64,000 nucleotides of DNA from Sulfuriferula plumbiphila (GTDB taxonomy: Bacteria > Pseudomonadota > Gammaproteobacteria > Burkholderiales > Sulfuriferulaceae). The stretch spans positions 2,219,501 through 2,283,500 of the forward strand of contig NZ_AP021884.1 in NCBI RefSeq assembly GCF_009938015.1, written 5' to 3'. The notes under the pieces were generated by a model. That model had not been told where the DNA came from. It ran no database searches and worked only from the letters and a program-made list of their open reading frames with translations. Position numbers and translations under genes: made by a program. Of this stretch, positions 8,644 through 17,553 are shown piece by piece; positions within the stretch are counted from its first letter, which is position 1; the number at the start of each line of letters is the position of its first letter.

Positions 8644-11598
8644 CTATCCCAACAGGGATTTCCGCTCGCGCAGGAAGCGTTCGATCTGTTCAGCAGGCAC
8701 CGCCGGACTGAACAGGAACCCCTGGATCTCGTCGCATTTGAGCAGGCGCAGGAGCCTTGCCTGCTCCCCGGTTTCGACGCCCTCCGCGACCACCCGCATA
8801 TTCAGGGAATGGGCAAGCGAGATGATCGTGGACACAATGCTCAGATCGTCGGAGTTGCTGGTCATGTTCATGATGAACGCCCGGTCGATCTTCAGGGTAC
8901 TGACAGGCAGCTTGGCAATATAGCTGAGCGAGGAATAACCGGTACCGAAATCGTCGATAGCCACCTCCACGCCCATCTCCTGGATCATCTGGAGTTTCTG
9001 GATATTCGCCACGATATCCTGCATGACCAGACTCTCGGTTATCTCGAGTTCCAGCCTGCCGGCTACATCTCCGTCACCCTTCACCACGCGTTCTATCATG
9101 CTGACGAAATCTTTCTGTTGTAACTGAATCGGAGAGACATTGACGGCGACCCTCGGAGATCGCAGCCCCTGGGTCTGCCATACCAGGGAATCCGATACCG
9201 CTTTTTCCAGGGCCCACTGACCTGCTTCCAGAATCATCCCGGTTTCTTCAAGCAAGGGAATGAACTTCAGCGGCGGCACGAGACCGGTTTCCGGATCGTT
9301 CCAGCGCAGCAGCGCTTCCAGGCCGCTGATCTGTCCGCTTGCGAGGTCGACCTTGGGCTGGTAATGCAGCACCAGCTGTTCCTGCTCCAGCGCCCGGCGC
9401 AGCTTGTTCTCAAGCGACAGCTTCTCGGCGACCAGCGCATTGAATGCAGGGGTATAGAACAGATACTTGTCGCCGGAGAGTTTGGCTTTTTTCAGCGCTG
9501 ACTCGGCATTGTGGAAAAGGGTCTCAATGTCCTGGCCGTCGACGGGGTAAGACGATATTCCCGCCCTGGCCGAAACACGCAGCTCCTGTCCGCTGACCAG
9601 GAACGGCTGATTCCGGATCGCGGACAATATACTCTCCAGGACATGAACGATGTTTACACTTTCATCGTCGTGGTGGGTGACGATACCGAAGTAGTCGGCT
9701 GAAAAATGGGCAAGGATGTCCGTTTCGCCAAGTATTCCCTGCAGCCGCTGCGTGAGCAGGCGCAACAGATCATCGCCGGCCTGGCGGCCCAGGGTTTCAT
9801 TGATGCTGCTGAACCGATTGAGGTCGAGCATGATCACCGAAAACACCTTGCGATCGCGGCGCGCGACATTGATTTTCTGGGCGACGCGATCCAGAAACAG
9901 GGTACGGTTCGGAAGACCGGTGACGGCATCGAAATAGGCGAGATAATTGAGGCGCGCTTCTTTTTCGAGATGATCCAGAGCGAATGAAATATCGCCGGCC
10001 ATCTCGACCAGCAGCCGCATTTCCTCCTCGTCGAAAACGTCCGCTTCCGGGGCATAGAGCAGGAATACGCCAACCGGCCGGTCTCCCAGCATCAGGGGAA
10101 ACACTGCCACGGAACGATAGCCGCGCTTCAACGCCTCGGCACGCAACGATTGCATGGCTGTATCCGTGGCAATGTCGTTGCAGATTACCGGTTGCCGCCG
10201 GGTCACGGCGCGTGCCGTCAGCGTGCAATTTCCCGGCGTATCTTCCGCGGCGCTCAAATTGATCCGGGACAGGTATCCGTCGTCGCGGCCTGCCCTGGCG
10301 ACCGGTGTGACCTGCTGTGTGCCCGCATCAAGTGTGCCGACCCACGCGAACGTGAACTTGCCATGTTCCACCGCGATGCGGCAGGCTTCGTCGAAGAGTT
10401 CCTGGGGCTCGCGAACGCGCACGATCGTGGTGTTGATGCCACTGAGCACGCTGTAGATGCGATTGAGGCGAACGATCCTGGCCTGCGCGCGTTTGCGCTC
10501 GGCGATTTCCGCGGTCAACGCCGCGGTTCGCTCCGCCACCAGTTGCTCCAGGCGCTCATGCAGCCGTGCCCGCTCCAGCGCGATACCCACCTGGTGCCCG
10601 ACTCCATAAAGCGTATCCAGTTCGTCGTCTTTGAACAGACCCTGATCTGCCCCCACCAGGTTCATGATCCCCAACATGCAATCGCCGCTCCACAACGGCA
10701 CACTGGCATGGTAGCGCAGGCCGTGCGTGTTGCCCGCAGCATGCTTCAGCCATTCGCACTCCAGGATGTTGGTGACATGACCCAGCTCTCCTGCAAGAAA
10801 GCGGCGCCGGCATTCGCACAAGCCCTCCATCGCGTCTTCGCCCAGCAACGCCGGGGGCAGGTTGCGCACCGCCGCTGTCCGGAAGGCATCGTCTTCCCAC
10901 AGGGCGATCCATCCCGCCTGCACCCCCGGCAGCTCCATCGCATGCTCGAGCGCCTTGTCGCACACTTCGCGCTCGCTCACCGCGCGATTCAGCCCCTCCG
11001 CGACGTGGTAGAGGCCGGTCAGCGCGCTGTTCGAGTCGGCCAGTTCGCGCTGCCGCACCTTGAGCTCTTCGCTGATGTGGACCGCCTCTTCGTAAACCGA
11101 GATCAGCAGGTCCACGATCTGCTGCCGTTCGGCAGTGATGAAATGTTTTTGCCCGCCGAGATAGATTTCCACTCCAACCTGCATCTTCTGGCTCTTGCGC
11201 AGTTCGTTGTTCATCAGCAGGTAGTCGACCCGTGCAAGCAGGTAGCGCTCCTCGTACGGCTTGCGGATGAAGTTGTCGGCACCGCACTCCAGCCCTTTCA
11301 TGATGTCGCGCACGTCGGAAAGCGTGGTGAGCAGCATCACCGGCACGTCCTGGAGCTGGTCGTCACGCTTGATTTCCCCGCACAGCGCAAAGCCGTCCAT
11401 TTCCGGCATCATGACATCGCTCACGATCAGCGCCGGCCTGCGCCGCCGGGCCGCCGCCAGGGCCTGCTTGCCGTTGGCTGCGGTCACGACCGCATAGCCG
11501 TGTTCTTCGAGCAGATATTGCAATTTTTCCGCCTGGGTCGGACTGTCCTCGGCGATGAGGATTTCAATGCCATTGTTGTTGTTCTTTCTGGATTTCAT
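8644..11598 (-). CDS. Response regulator with REC-GAF-GAF-degenerate GGDEF-EAL: predicted c-di-GMP phosphodiesterase, output of the Wsp-like system
   Basis: The 984-residue protein starts with a receiver domain (about 11-125; DSP near 18 and phospho-acceptor D61 in VSDVMMPEMDG, later a KPY lysine), followed by a coiled stretch, two GAF-like domains (about 195-345 and 385-545), a GGDEF-fold domain (about 550-715) and an EAL domain (about 725-975). The GGDEF signature reads SADYF, so diguanylate cyclase activity is not expected, and no RxxD inhibitory site precedes it. The EAL domain keeps GLEALLRW, NVSP, ELEITES, DDFGTGYSSL, KIDRAF and VAEGVET, all needed for hydrolysis of c-di-GMP. It is the last gene of the chemosensory operon, three bases after cheB, in the place where wspR stands in Pseudomonas. 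Phosphorylation by the CheA homologue is inferred from this context. Confidence 0.93.
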   Translation of the reverse strand: MKSRKNNNNGIEILIAEDSPTQAEKLQYLLEEHGYAVVTAANGKQALAAARRRRPALIVSDVMMPEMDGFALCGEIKRDDQLQDVPVMLLTTLSDVRDIMKGLECGADNFIRKPYEERYLLARVDYLLMNNELRKSQKMQVGVEIYLGGQKHFITAERQQIVDLLISVYEEAVHISEELKVRQRELADSNSALTGLYHVAEGLNRAVSEREVCDKALEHAMELPGVQAGWIALWEDDAFRTAAVRNLPPALLGEDAMEGLCECRRRFLAGELGHVTNILECEWLKHAAGNTHGLRYHASVPLWSGDCMLGIMNLVGADQGLFKDDELDTLYGVGHQVGIALERARLHERLEQLVAERTAALTAEIAERKRAQARIVRLNRIYSVLSGINTTIVRVREPQELFDEACRIAVEHGKFTFAWVGTLDAGTQQVTPVARAGRDDGYLSRINLSAAEDTPGNCTLTARAVTRRQPVICNDIATDTAMQSLRAEALKRGYRSVAVFPLMLGDRPVGVFLLYAPEADVFDEEEMRLLVEMAGDISFALDHLEKEARLNYLAYFDAVTGLPNRTLFLDRVAQKINVARRDRKVFSVIMLDLNRFSSINETLGRQAGDDLLRLLTQRLQGILGETDILAHFSADYFGIVTHHDDESVNIVHVLESILSAIRNQPFLVSGQELRVSARAGISSYPVDGQDIETLFHNAESALKKAKLSGDKYLFYTPAFNALVAEKLSLENKLRRALEQEQLVLHYQPKVDLASGQISGLEALLRWNDPETGLVPPLKFIPLLEETGMILEAGQWALEKAVSDSLVWQTQGLRSPRVAVNVSPIQLQQKDFVSMIERVVKGDGDVAGRLELEITESLVMQDIVANIQKLQMIQEMGVEVAIDDFGTGYSSLSYIAKLPVSTLKIDRAFIMNMTSNSDDLSIVSTIISLAHSLNMRVVAEGVETGEQARLLRLLKCDEIQGFLFSPAVPAEQIERFLRERKSLLG

Positions 11599-11601
11599 GG
11601 A

Positions 11602-12669
11602 TCACACTCCATTTATGCTTTTACCTCGATGGTTCGCCAGGTTTGTCAGCACTGCGGCAATCTTGTCCGGGGAAAGGACAAACGTTGCCGCATCGAGCCT
11701 GATTGCCTCGCCCGGCATGCCGTGCACGACCGAGCTGTCCTTATCCTGCGCGAAGGTGACTGCGCCCTTTTCCTTCAACAGCCGCAGTTCCTCGGCGCCG
11801 TCGCGTCCCATGCCGGTGAGCAGGCCGGCGACGGCGTCGCACCCATAGTTATCGGCAATCGAGCGGAAAAGATAAGACACCGACGGACGCAGCCCGTTCT
11901 CGGGCGCGTCCCTGGTCAGAACAATCTTGCCGCTGCGTTCCACTTTCATCTGGTACGCGTCGGCTGCCACGTAGACGTGACCGGGAAGAACAGGCTCGCC
12001 GTGTGCGGCAACATGAACCGGCAGGCTGGCCGACTGCGCCAGCCACTCGACGAATCCCTGGATAAAGCCAGCCGCCATATGCTGGACGATCAACAACGGT
12101 GCCGGAAACGCCTTCGGCAATCCCGCGAGTATGGTATGAAGTGCTGGCGGGCCGCCGGTTGAAGCACCGATGGCGACGATCCGCACCTGCGCCGGTGCGC
12201 GCGCAAACCCCATCTTCACCGGGCACGGGGCCGGCGCATCGCGCCGCACGCGGGACCAGCGCCGCACCACCTTGACTTCCGACATCAGCTTCACCGTCTG
12301 CACCAGCTCCCTCGCCGTGGCTTCATAGTCGGCATGGCCGATACCTGCCGGCCGGGACAGCACGGCCAGCGCGCCAGCCTCCATCGCTTCGAACGTCGTC
12401 GTCATCTCCCCGGAGCGGTGGCTCCCACTGACGATGACGATAGGTCTCGGGTCCGTTTCCATGATCCGGCGCGTGGCCTCCAGGCCATCCATTTTCGGCA
12501 TGTGGATGTCCATCGTGATCACGTCTGGCCTATAGCGGCGCACGGCATCGAGCGCCTCCTCGCCGTCGTGCGCCGTGCCGACCACCCGGATACCGGGGTC
12601 CGAGCCGAGAACGTGAATGAGAAATTCACGCACCACGGGCGAATCTTCCACCACCAGGACGTTGATCAA
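11602..12669 (-). CDS. cheB: Chemotaxis-type protein-glutamate methylesterase CheB (WspF-like)
   Basis: CheB removes methyl groups from receptor glutamates when its receiver domain is phosphorylated. From the proposed start the receiver covers residues 1-125 (VVEDSP, phospho-acceptor D54 in TMDIHMPKMDG) and the esterase domain about 165-350 with the catalytic triad in GASTGGPPAL (Ser), VQHMAAG (His) and GMGRDGAEEL (Asp). There is no ATG at the family start; TTG at 12669, with GAGG seven bases before it, gives MINVLVVEDSP and a normal length of 355 residues. The 190 bases up to cheA are open in this frame but have no similarity to anything I recognise. In Wsp systems the homologue WspF resets the receptor signal. 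Confidence 0.92.
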   Translation of the reverse strand: MINVLVVEDSPVVREFLIHVLGSDPGIRVVGTAHDGEEALDAVRRYRPDVITMDIHMPKMDGLEATRRIMETDPRPIVIVSGSHRSGEMTTTFEAMEAGALAVLSRPAGIGHADYEATARELVQTVKLMSEVKVVRRWSRVRRDAPAPCPVKMGFARAPAQVRIVAIGASTGGPPALHTILAGLPKAFPAPLLIVQHMAAGFIQGFVEWLAQSASLPVHVAAHGEPVLPGHVYVAADAYQMKVERSGKIVLTRDAPENGLRPSVSYLFRSIADNYGCDAVAGLLTGMGRDGAEELRLLKEKGAVTFAQDKDSSVVHGMPGEAIRLDAATFVLSPDKIAAVLTNLANHRGKSINGV

Positions 12670-12860
12670 AAGCGTTGCCTCATTGTGTTTTTCCTTTTCC
12701 CGAAACAATGAACTGGGCAAGTTTGTGCCCGTGTTTATCCATGGAGCGCCGGTTCGTGGCGGCTTAACCAGTTTTTGCCGCTCCGTTTGGCCGCGACCAG
12801 CGTGTCGGTACCGTCTCCCTGCATCGGCCAGGACGCGACCCTGATGCTGGCGCCCGCCGA

Positions 12861-15194
12861 TCAAATGAGCCTGGAAATGACTTCCAGCAGGTTGCTCTGG
12901 TCGAAGCTGCTTTTCACAATATAGGCGTTGGCACCAACGTCGATGCCGCGTTCGCGGTGTTCGCGCGAGCCCAGCGCTGTCACCAGCACCACCGGCAACT
13001 CCGCGAACTGCTTGTCCGCGCGCACCTTGGCCGTCAGGTCGAAGCCGTCCATGCGCGGCATCTCCACATCCGAGACGATCAGGTCGAAGGTGCCGGTCTT
13101 GAGTGCGGTGTAGGCGTCGACACCGTCCACCGCCGTGGTGACGCGATAGCCCGCCGATTCGAGAATGTTCTTGAGCAGGGCCCGCGAGGTGATCGAGTCT
13201 TCCACCACCAGGATGGATTGCCTTTCCGTTTCCATCTGCTGTTCGGCAGCCGGTGCAAACGGTGCCGTCGCACGCTTCACGGCCGACTTCAGCAGATCGG
13301 AAACATTGAGAACCGGCACCACCTGCCCCGTCCCCAGGATGCTCGCGCCGGCGACGTTGCGCACGCGCGTGAGTTGCGGTCCAAGCGGCTTGACCAGCAC
13401 TTCCTGTTCCCCGACGATCTCCTCCACACGAAATGCGATACGTTGCGCACCCAGTGCAAGCACGACTGCTTGCAGGGTGCCGGCCGACTCGCCCGCCGTG
13501 CCCTTGCGCGGCATTTCCAGCACATCGCTGAGCCAGCCCAGCGCAACCACCTGGCCATCGAGCGCGATCGTTTCCCGGTTTTCCACAGTCTGGATGTCCT
13601 GGTTGGCTACGCGCACCACGCGCTCCACGCTGATGGCGGGAATGATGAACAGATGGCCGCCGGCGCGGACGATGACGCCCTGGAAATTGGCCAGTGTCAG
13701 CGGCAGGACGATCCGGAACTCTGTTCCGGCACCCGGGCTGGACTTGAGGGCGACAGTGCCGCCCAGCCGCTCGACCTTTTCCCGCACGATCGCAAGGCCA
13801 AGCCCGCGCCCGGAAACGTCCGTGATGAGGGGACTGGTGGAGATGCCGGACTGGAAAACGAGCGCCAGCGCTTCCGCTGCGCCGAGGCTTTCCGCCACCT
13901 CGGGCGAAACGATGCCCAGCCTGCCGGCCGCAGCCTTCACTTTGGACGCATCGATGCCGGCGCCATCGTCGGCAATGCGTATCTCGACCTTGCCGCTGTC
14001 CTGTTGCGAGATCGCCACGCTGATCGTTCCGTGCGGCGGCTTCTGCTTCTCCCTGCGTAGCGCCGGTTTTTCGATGCCGTGATCAATGCCGTTGCGCAAC
14101 AGGTGGATGAGCGGATCCTTCATCTTCTCCAGGATGCGCCGATCAATTTCAATCTCGCCACCCTGGATCACCAGCTCTATATCCTTGCCCTGCGCGCGGG
14201 CCAGCTCGCGGACAAAGCGCGGGAGAATCTCGAGCAGCGACATGAACGGCAGCAACTGCATCTCCTTCACGTCGTGCAGCAGGCTGTCGGTCATGCCGGT
14301 CAGCGTGCGCTGATCGTGTTCGGCGGATTTTTTCAATTTCGCCAGACGGTCTTCGAGCGTTTTGATGAAGCGCTGTTCGGCGTCCAGATATTCGAGCAGC
14401 CTGCGCATCTGCTGCGGGCCCTTGGCGGCGTCGTTGTCCTTGCCATCCTGTTCGCATAAACTCTCGAACAGCCTGAGTGTGGACTGAATCCGCGTCCGCT
14501 CCTTTTTCCAGCCTGCGAGCAGGGCGGCGGCCTCACTCAGCTCCCTGACGCGCTGGCCTGACGCCAGCCGGGGGGACAGCAGTTCTTCGGCCTGCCGCAT
14601 CACGCCGTCGAGCTTCGCCGTGGAAACCCGGATGGTTTCGGAGATCAAGCTGTGCGGCGGCGCGGGTGAAGGTGCATCGCCCGTCTCGACAGCTTCATTC
14701 GGTGCGGCGGGCGTGGATGCCGGCGGCATCACTTGCGGCATCACTTGCGGCAGCGCTGCAGCCGGCTGTGCGGGCGCTGGCAAGGGTCCTGTCAACGCAT
14801 CGTCGAGTTGTCGAATCAGCCTGCCGATCACCGGCTTGCGGGTTTCCGGCGCACCGGCTTGCGGAACAAGCAAGCCGCCGAGGGCATCAATCGTCTGGTG
14901 CAGGAGATCGAGCAACGGCGGCGAGGCGGCGAGCTGATTGTTCTTCAGTGCCGCGAACACGCTTTCCAGCGGCTGGCAGGCGGATTCGATCTGCGTCAGA
15001 TTCACTGCACGGGCAGCGCCCTTCAGGCTGTGCGCTTCACGGAAAACCCGCTCGATGATTTCCGCACGCCGGGCACCAGCCGGCATTTTCTCCAGTTCCA
15101 GCAATCCTGACGACATTGTTTGGAGATGTTCGTCCGCCTCGATCCGGAATGTTGCGAGGAGCCTTTTCAGGAATTCATCGTTTTGTTTGGGCAT
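12861..15194 (-). CDS. Hybrid CheA histidine kinase with C-terminal receiver (WspE-like)
   Basis: The 777-residue kinase has an HPt domain (residues 1-110, phosphorylatable H55 in FREAHSLKGAAR), a Pro/Ala linker (about 130-170), dimerisation helices, an HATPase domain (N-box HLLRNGIDHGIE, G-boxes DDGAGID and GRGLGL), a CheW-like domain (about 500-630) and a receiver domain (about 650-775; DSITS, SDVEMPRMDG). The fused receiver is what distinguishes WspE-like kinases from flagellar CheA. It should phosphorylate the REC-GGDEF-EAL protein and CheB encoded downstream. The gene follows the MCP gene by 45 bases. Confidence 0.95.
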   Translation of the reverse strand: MPKQNDEFLKRLLATFRIEADEHLQTMSSGLLELEKMPAGARRAEIIERVFREAHSLKGAARAVNLTQIESACQPLESVFAALKNNQLAASPPLLDLLHQTIDALGGLLVPQAGAPETRKPVIGRLIRQLDDALTGPLPAPAQPAAALPQVMPQVMPPASTPAAPNEAVETGDAPSPAPPHSLISETIRVSTAKLDGVMRQAEELLSPRLASGQRVRELSEAAALLAGWKKERTRIQSTLRLFESLCEQDGKDNDAAKGPQQMRRLLEYLDAEQRFIKTLEDRLAKLKKSAEHDQRTLTGMTDSLLHDVKEMQLLPFMSLLEILPRFVRELARAQGKDIELVIQGGEIEIDRRILEKMKDPLIHLLRNGIDHGIEKPALRREKQKPPHGTISVAISQQDSGKVEIRIADDGAGIDASKVKAAAGRLGIVSPEVAESLGAAEALALVFQSGISTSPLITDVSGRGLGLAIVREKVERLGGTVALKSSPGAGTEFRIVLPLTLANFQGVIVRAGGHLFIIPAISVERVVRVANQDIQTVENRETIALDGQVVALGWLSDVLEMPRKGTAGESAGTLQAVVLALGAQRIAFRVEEIVGEQEVLVKPLGPQLTRVRNVAGASILGTGQVVPVLNVSDLLKSAVKRATAPFAPAAEQQMETERQSILVVEDSITSRALLKNILESAGYRVTTAVDGVDAYTALKTGTFDLIVSDVEMPRMDGFDLTAKVRADKQFAELPVVLVTALGSREHRERGIDVGANAYIVKSSFDQSNLLEVISRLI

Positions 15195-15239
15195 AGCCTT
15201 GTTCCGGTTCCTGTATTCGGTGCAGATGCGGCAGTCCCT

Positions 15240-16703
15240 TCAGGCGGCCTTGCTCCCGATCAACATGGCCAGCTGCTGTCCCAGTTCATGCAGCCCCTGC
15301 GCCGCGGCCTCTGCCTGCCGGGTGCCGGCGACATTCTGTATGCTGGCCTGCTTGATGTTCTCCATCGCCAGCGCCACCTGATCCATGCCCACCATCTGCT
15401 GCTGGCTCGATGCCGCGATCTGCGTGGCCGCCTGCGCCGCTTCATTGATGCTCTCAGCGAGCAGGCGGATGGCTTCGCCGGTCTCCGTGGTCTGCTTCAC
15501 ACCCGCCTCCACGGCCTTGTTGCCCTGCTCGGTGGCCAGCACCGCAGCACCGGTGGCCTTCTGGATGTCGCCCAGAATCGCGCGTACCTGGGCAGTCGCT
15601 TGCTTGGACTGTTCCGCCAGGCTATTGACCTCCTGCGCCACTACGCCGAAGCCCTTGCCGTGCTCGCCGGCCCTGGCCGACTCGATGGCAGCATTCACCG
15701 CAAGCACGTTCGACTGCCCGGCAAGGTCGTTGACGGTGGCAATGATCTCGCCAATGGCCTGGCTCTGCTCGGACAGCCGCACGATGCTCTCGGCAATGGA
15801 TTCCATTTGTTCCTGGATATGCTGCATGCCGGCAATCGCGTCCTCCACCGATTTGCGGCCGGTCTGCGAGATCTGTGCGGTCTTCTGCGCGCTGTCGGAG
15901 ACGTAGCGCGCTTTCTGGCTCGCAACCCGGGCGGTCTGCTTGACTTCCTCAACCGTCGCCGTGGTCTCGCTCACAGCACCGGCCGTCTCGGCAGAGCCGG
16001 AGGCAACCTGGGTGGTGGTGGCGAGAATTTCGGCCACGGAGGACGACAGCAGGGTAATACTTTCCCGCAACTGGCGGGTAATGCTACGGGTGACCAGAAA
16101 ACCAACCAGAGCCAATACTGCAAAAGCAAGAGGGATGCCGTAAACGATGGCGGAAATCGTGGCTTCGGAACTGATCCTCACCTCGCCGTCCCGCTGTTCC
16201 AATAGTCTCTTTTCCTCGTCACCCATCCCGGCGATCAGCTTTCGAATATCATCCATCGCCTGCTTTCCCTTATCCGTCCGGACCACCTGTAACGCAGCCT
16301 CGAACCCCTTGCTTTTCCGCAAATCGATCGTTTCCTTGAGTTCAGAAAATTTGGCCGCAATGAGAGGCTCAAGAGCATTGAGCGAGCGCTGTTGATTGGG
16401 GTTATCCGCTGTCAACCTGCGGAGATTCTGGAAAGCCTTATTCATAGCCGCCGTCCCGGTCTGATACGGTTCCAGATAACGCTCATCTCCGACAATGAGA
16501 TAGCCACGCTGTCCGGTTTCGGCATCTTTCAGGGCCGAGAGCACGTCTGCAAGATTTGCGAGTACCTGGTGGGTGTGAACTTTCAACTGTGCGGCTTCGA
16601 TGAGTCCGGTCGTGCTCCGGTACGAAACCATGCCGAGAACGGCCAGAATGAACAGTGCCAGAGCATATCCGGCTCCAATCTTTGTTCCGACAGTCCATTT
16701 CAT
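15240..16703 (-). CDS. Methyl-accepting chemotaxis protein with CHASE3-like sensor (WspA-like position in the system)
   Basis: Two transmembrane helices (about residues 8-28 and 190-210) flank a periplasmic helical domain with the DAETGQRGYLIVGDERYLEPY signature of CHASE3 sensors. The cytoplasmic part is a long antiparallel coiled coil with the receptor hairpin tip (AVNAAIESARAGEHGKGFGVVAQEV). No HAMP is obvious; the second helix runs almost directly into the signalling helices. ATG at 16703 is preferred to GTG at 16712 because AGGAAAGG lies eight bases before it. It precedes the CheA gene, whereas wspA is the first gene of Pseudomonas wsp operons. The ligand is unknown. Confidence 0.93.
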   Translation of the reverse strand: MKWTVGTKIGAGYALALFILAVLGMVSYRSTTGLIEAAQLKVHTHQVLANLADVLSALKDAETGQRGYLIVGDERYLEPYQTGTAAMNKAFQNLRRLTADNPNQQRSLNALEPLIAAKFSELKETIDLRKSKGFEAALQVVRTDKGKQAMDDIRKLIAGMGDEEKRLLEQRDGEVRISSEATISAIVYGIPLAFAVLALVGFLVTRSITRQLRESITLLSSSVAEILATTTQVASGSAETAGAVSETTATVEEVKQTARVASQKARYVSDSAQKTAQISQTGRKSVEDAIAGMQHIQEQMESIAESIVRLSEQSQAIGEIIATVNDLAGQSNVLAVNAAIESARAGEHGKGFGVVAQEVNSLAEQSKQATAQVRAILGDIQKATGAAVLATEQGNKAVEAGVKQTTETGEAIRLLAESINEAAQAATQIAASSQQQMVGMDQVALAMENIKQASIQNVAGTRQAEAAAQGLHELGQQLAMLIGSKAA

Positions 16704-16749
16704 TTGTTTCACCTTTCCTGGAGTTGTTTTCTCTCGGTAAACCGTTCTT

Positions 16750-16872
16750 TCACTTATACCGTTCCGTCATCTGCTTGAGTCGCTGTCCCAGTTCGTGCAG
16801 CCACTGCGCCGCGGCCTCTGCCTGCCGGGTGCGGCGACGTTCTGTACGCTGGCCTGCTTGATGTTCTCCGTT
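16750..16872 (-). pseudogene. Vestige of the 3' end of a second MCP gene
   Basis: About 120 bases upstream of the MCP gene are a near copy of its last codons: the block encoding ENIKQAS-QNVA and EAAAQ-LHELGQ recurs, but one G is missing in the GCCGGCACC stretch, shifting the frame, and the copy ends in a different tail (KQMTERYK, stop at 16750-16752). No 5' part is present. It is most simply the remains of an earlier MCP gene in this operon, replaced or lost after a tandem duplication. Confidence 0.85.
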
Positions 16873-16901
16873 GTTCTGTCGAGCCAGGGGCCGTTTGTCC
16901 A

Positions 16902-17540
16902 CTACCCGTCCACTTGCTCCTGCACGATGATGTTCGCGTCGGACAGGAGTTTTTCCGCATCGAGAACGACGGTGCGATCAGGCGTCACGCCCCGTAAATA
17001 CACTTCCCGGATACCCGTGAGGGTGGGCAGGGATGACTGCATGTCGGCGATTGGAACGCGACGCACGCCGGTAATCGCATCCGCCAGGATGCCGAAGAGC
17101 ATGTTCCCGGAGCGGAGAACGATAAGCTTGTTGAGATCGGTCAGCCCTTGCTCCGGCAGGTCGAAAAATTTCTTGATGTCGATGACCGAGAGGATCTCTC
17201 CGCGCAGGTTGATAATGCCGAGCACGAATGCCGGCGTGCATGGTAACGGCGTGAGGTTTTCCAGGGGATAGACCTCCCGGATGCAACGTGATTCGACAGC
17301 GTAGCGCTCGCAGGCGAGGAGAAATTCCACGACTTCGAGGCACTCGTTAGCGGCTTCCGCGTGCACGGGCTCCCGGGCCAGCGCTTGCGCTCTTGCCTTC
17401 AGGATGCGTTGGGTCTCTTCGGGTGGTGACGTCCATGCGCGCTCGATTGCGGCGCGCGCGGCCGCCATGCGCCGCTCTATATCGCGCCAGTCAATAACTG
17501 CTTTTTTCTGTTCTCGCGATGATGGCTTAGGAGGGCTCAT
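16902..17540 (-). CDS. CheW-domain coupling protein with N-terminal extension (WspD-like)
   Basis: CheW proteins link receptors to the CheA kinase. The CheW domain occupies about residues 60-205 (VEFLLACERYAVESRCIREV, LGIINLRGEILSVIDIKKFF), while the first 60 residues are a charged helical extension (DIERRMAAARAAIERAW), the feature that separates WspD from the plain WspB-type CheW. Two cysteines near the front of the CheW domain are unremarkable. It lies 13 bases downstream of cheR and upstream of the MCP remnant. Confidence 0.9.
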   Translation of the reverse strand: MSPPKPSSREQKKAVIDWRDIERRMAAARAAIERAWTSPPEETQRILKARAQALAREPVHAEAANECLEVVEFLLACERYAVESRCIREVYPLENLTPLPCTPAFVLGIINLRGEILSVIDIKKFFDLPEQGLTDLNKLIVLRSGNMLFGILADAITGVRRVPIADMQSSLPTLTGIREVYLRGVTPDRTVVLDAEKLLSDANIIVQEQVDG

Positions 17541-17553
17541 ACCGTTATGCCTT

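Noticed and set aside
10150-12162. Long open frame (670 codons) on the plus strand
   Set aside because: It is antisense to the EAL-protein and cheB genes, which have full domain motifs; the plus-strand product has no recognisable domain and shows the composition of a mirror frame in GC-rich DNA.
12670-12864. Upstream extension of cheB as an extra N-terminal domain
   Set aside because: No similarity or ribosome-binding site; TTG at 12669 with GAGG gives the family start.
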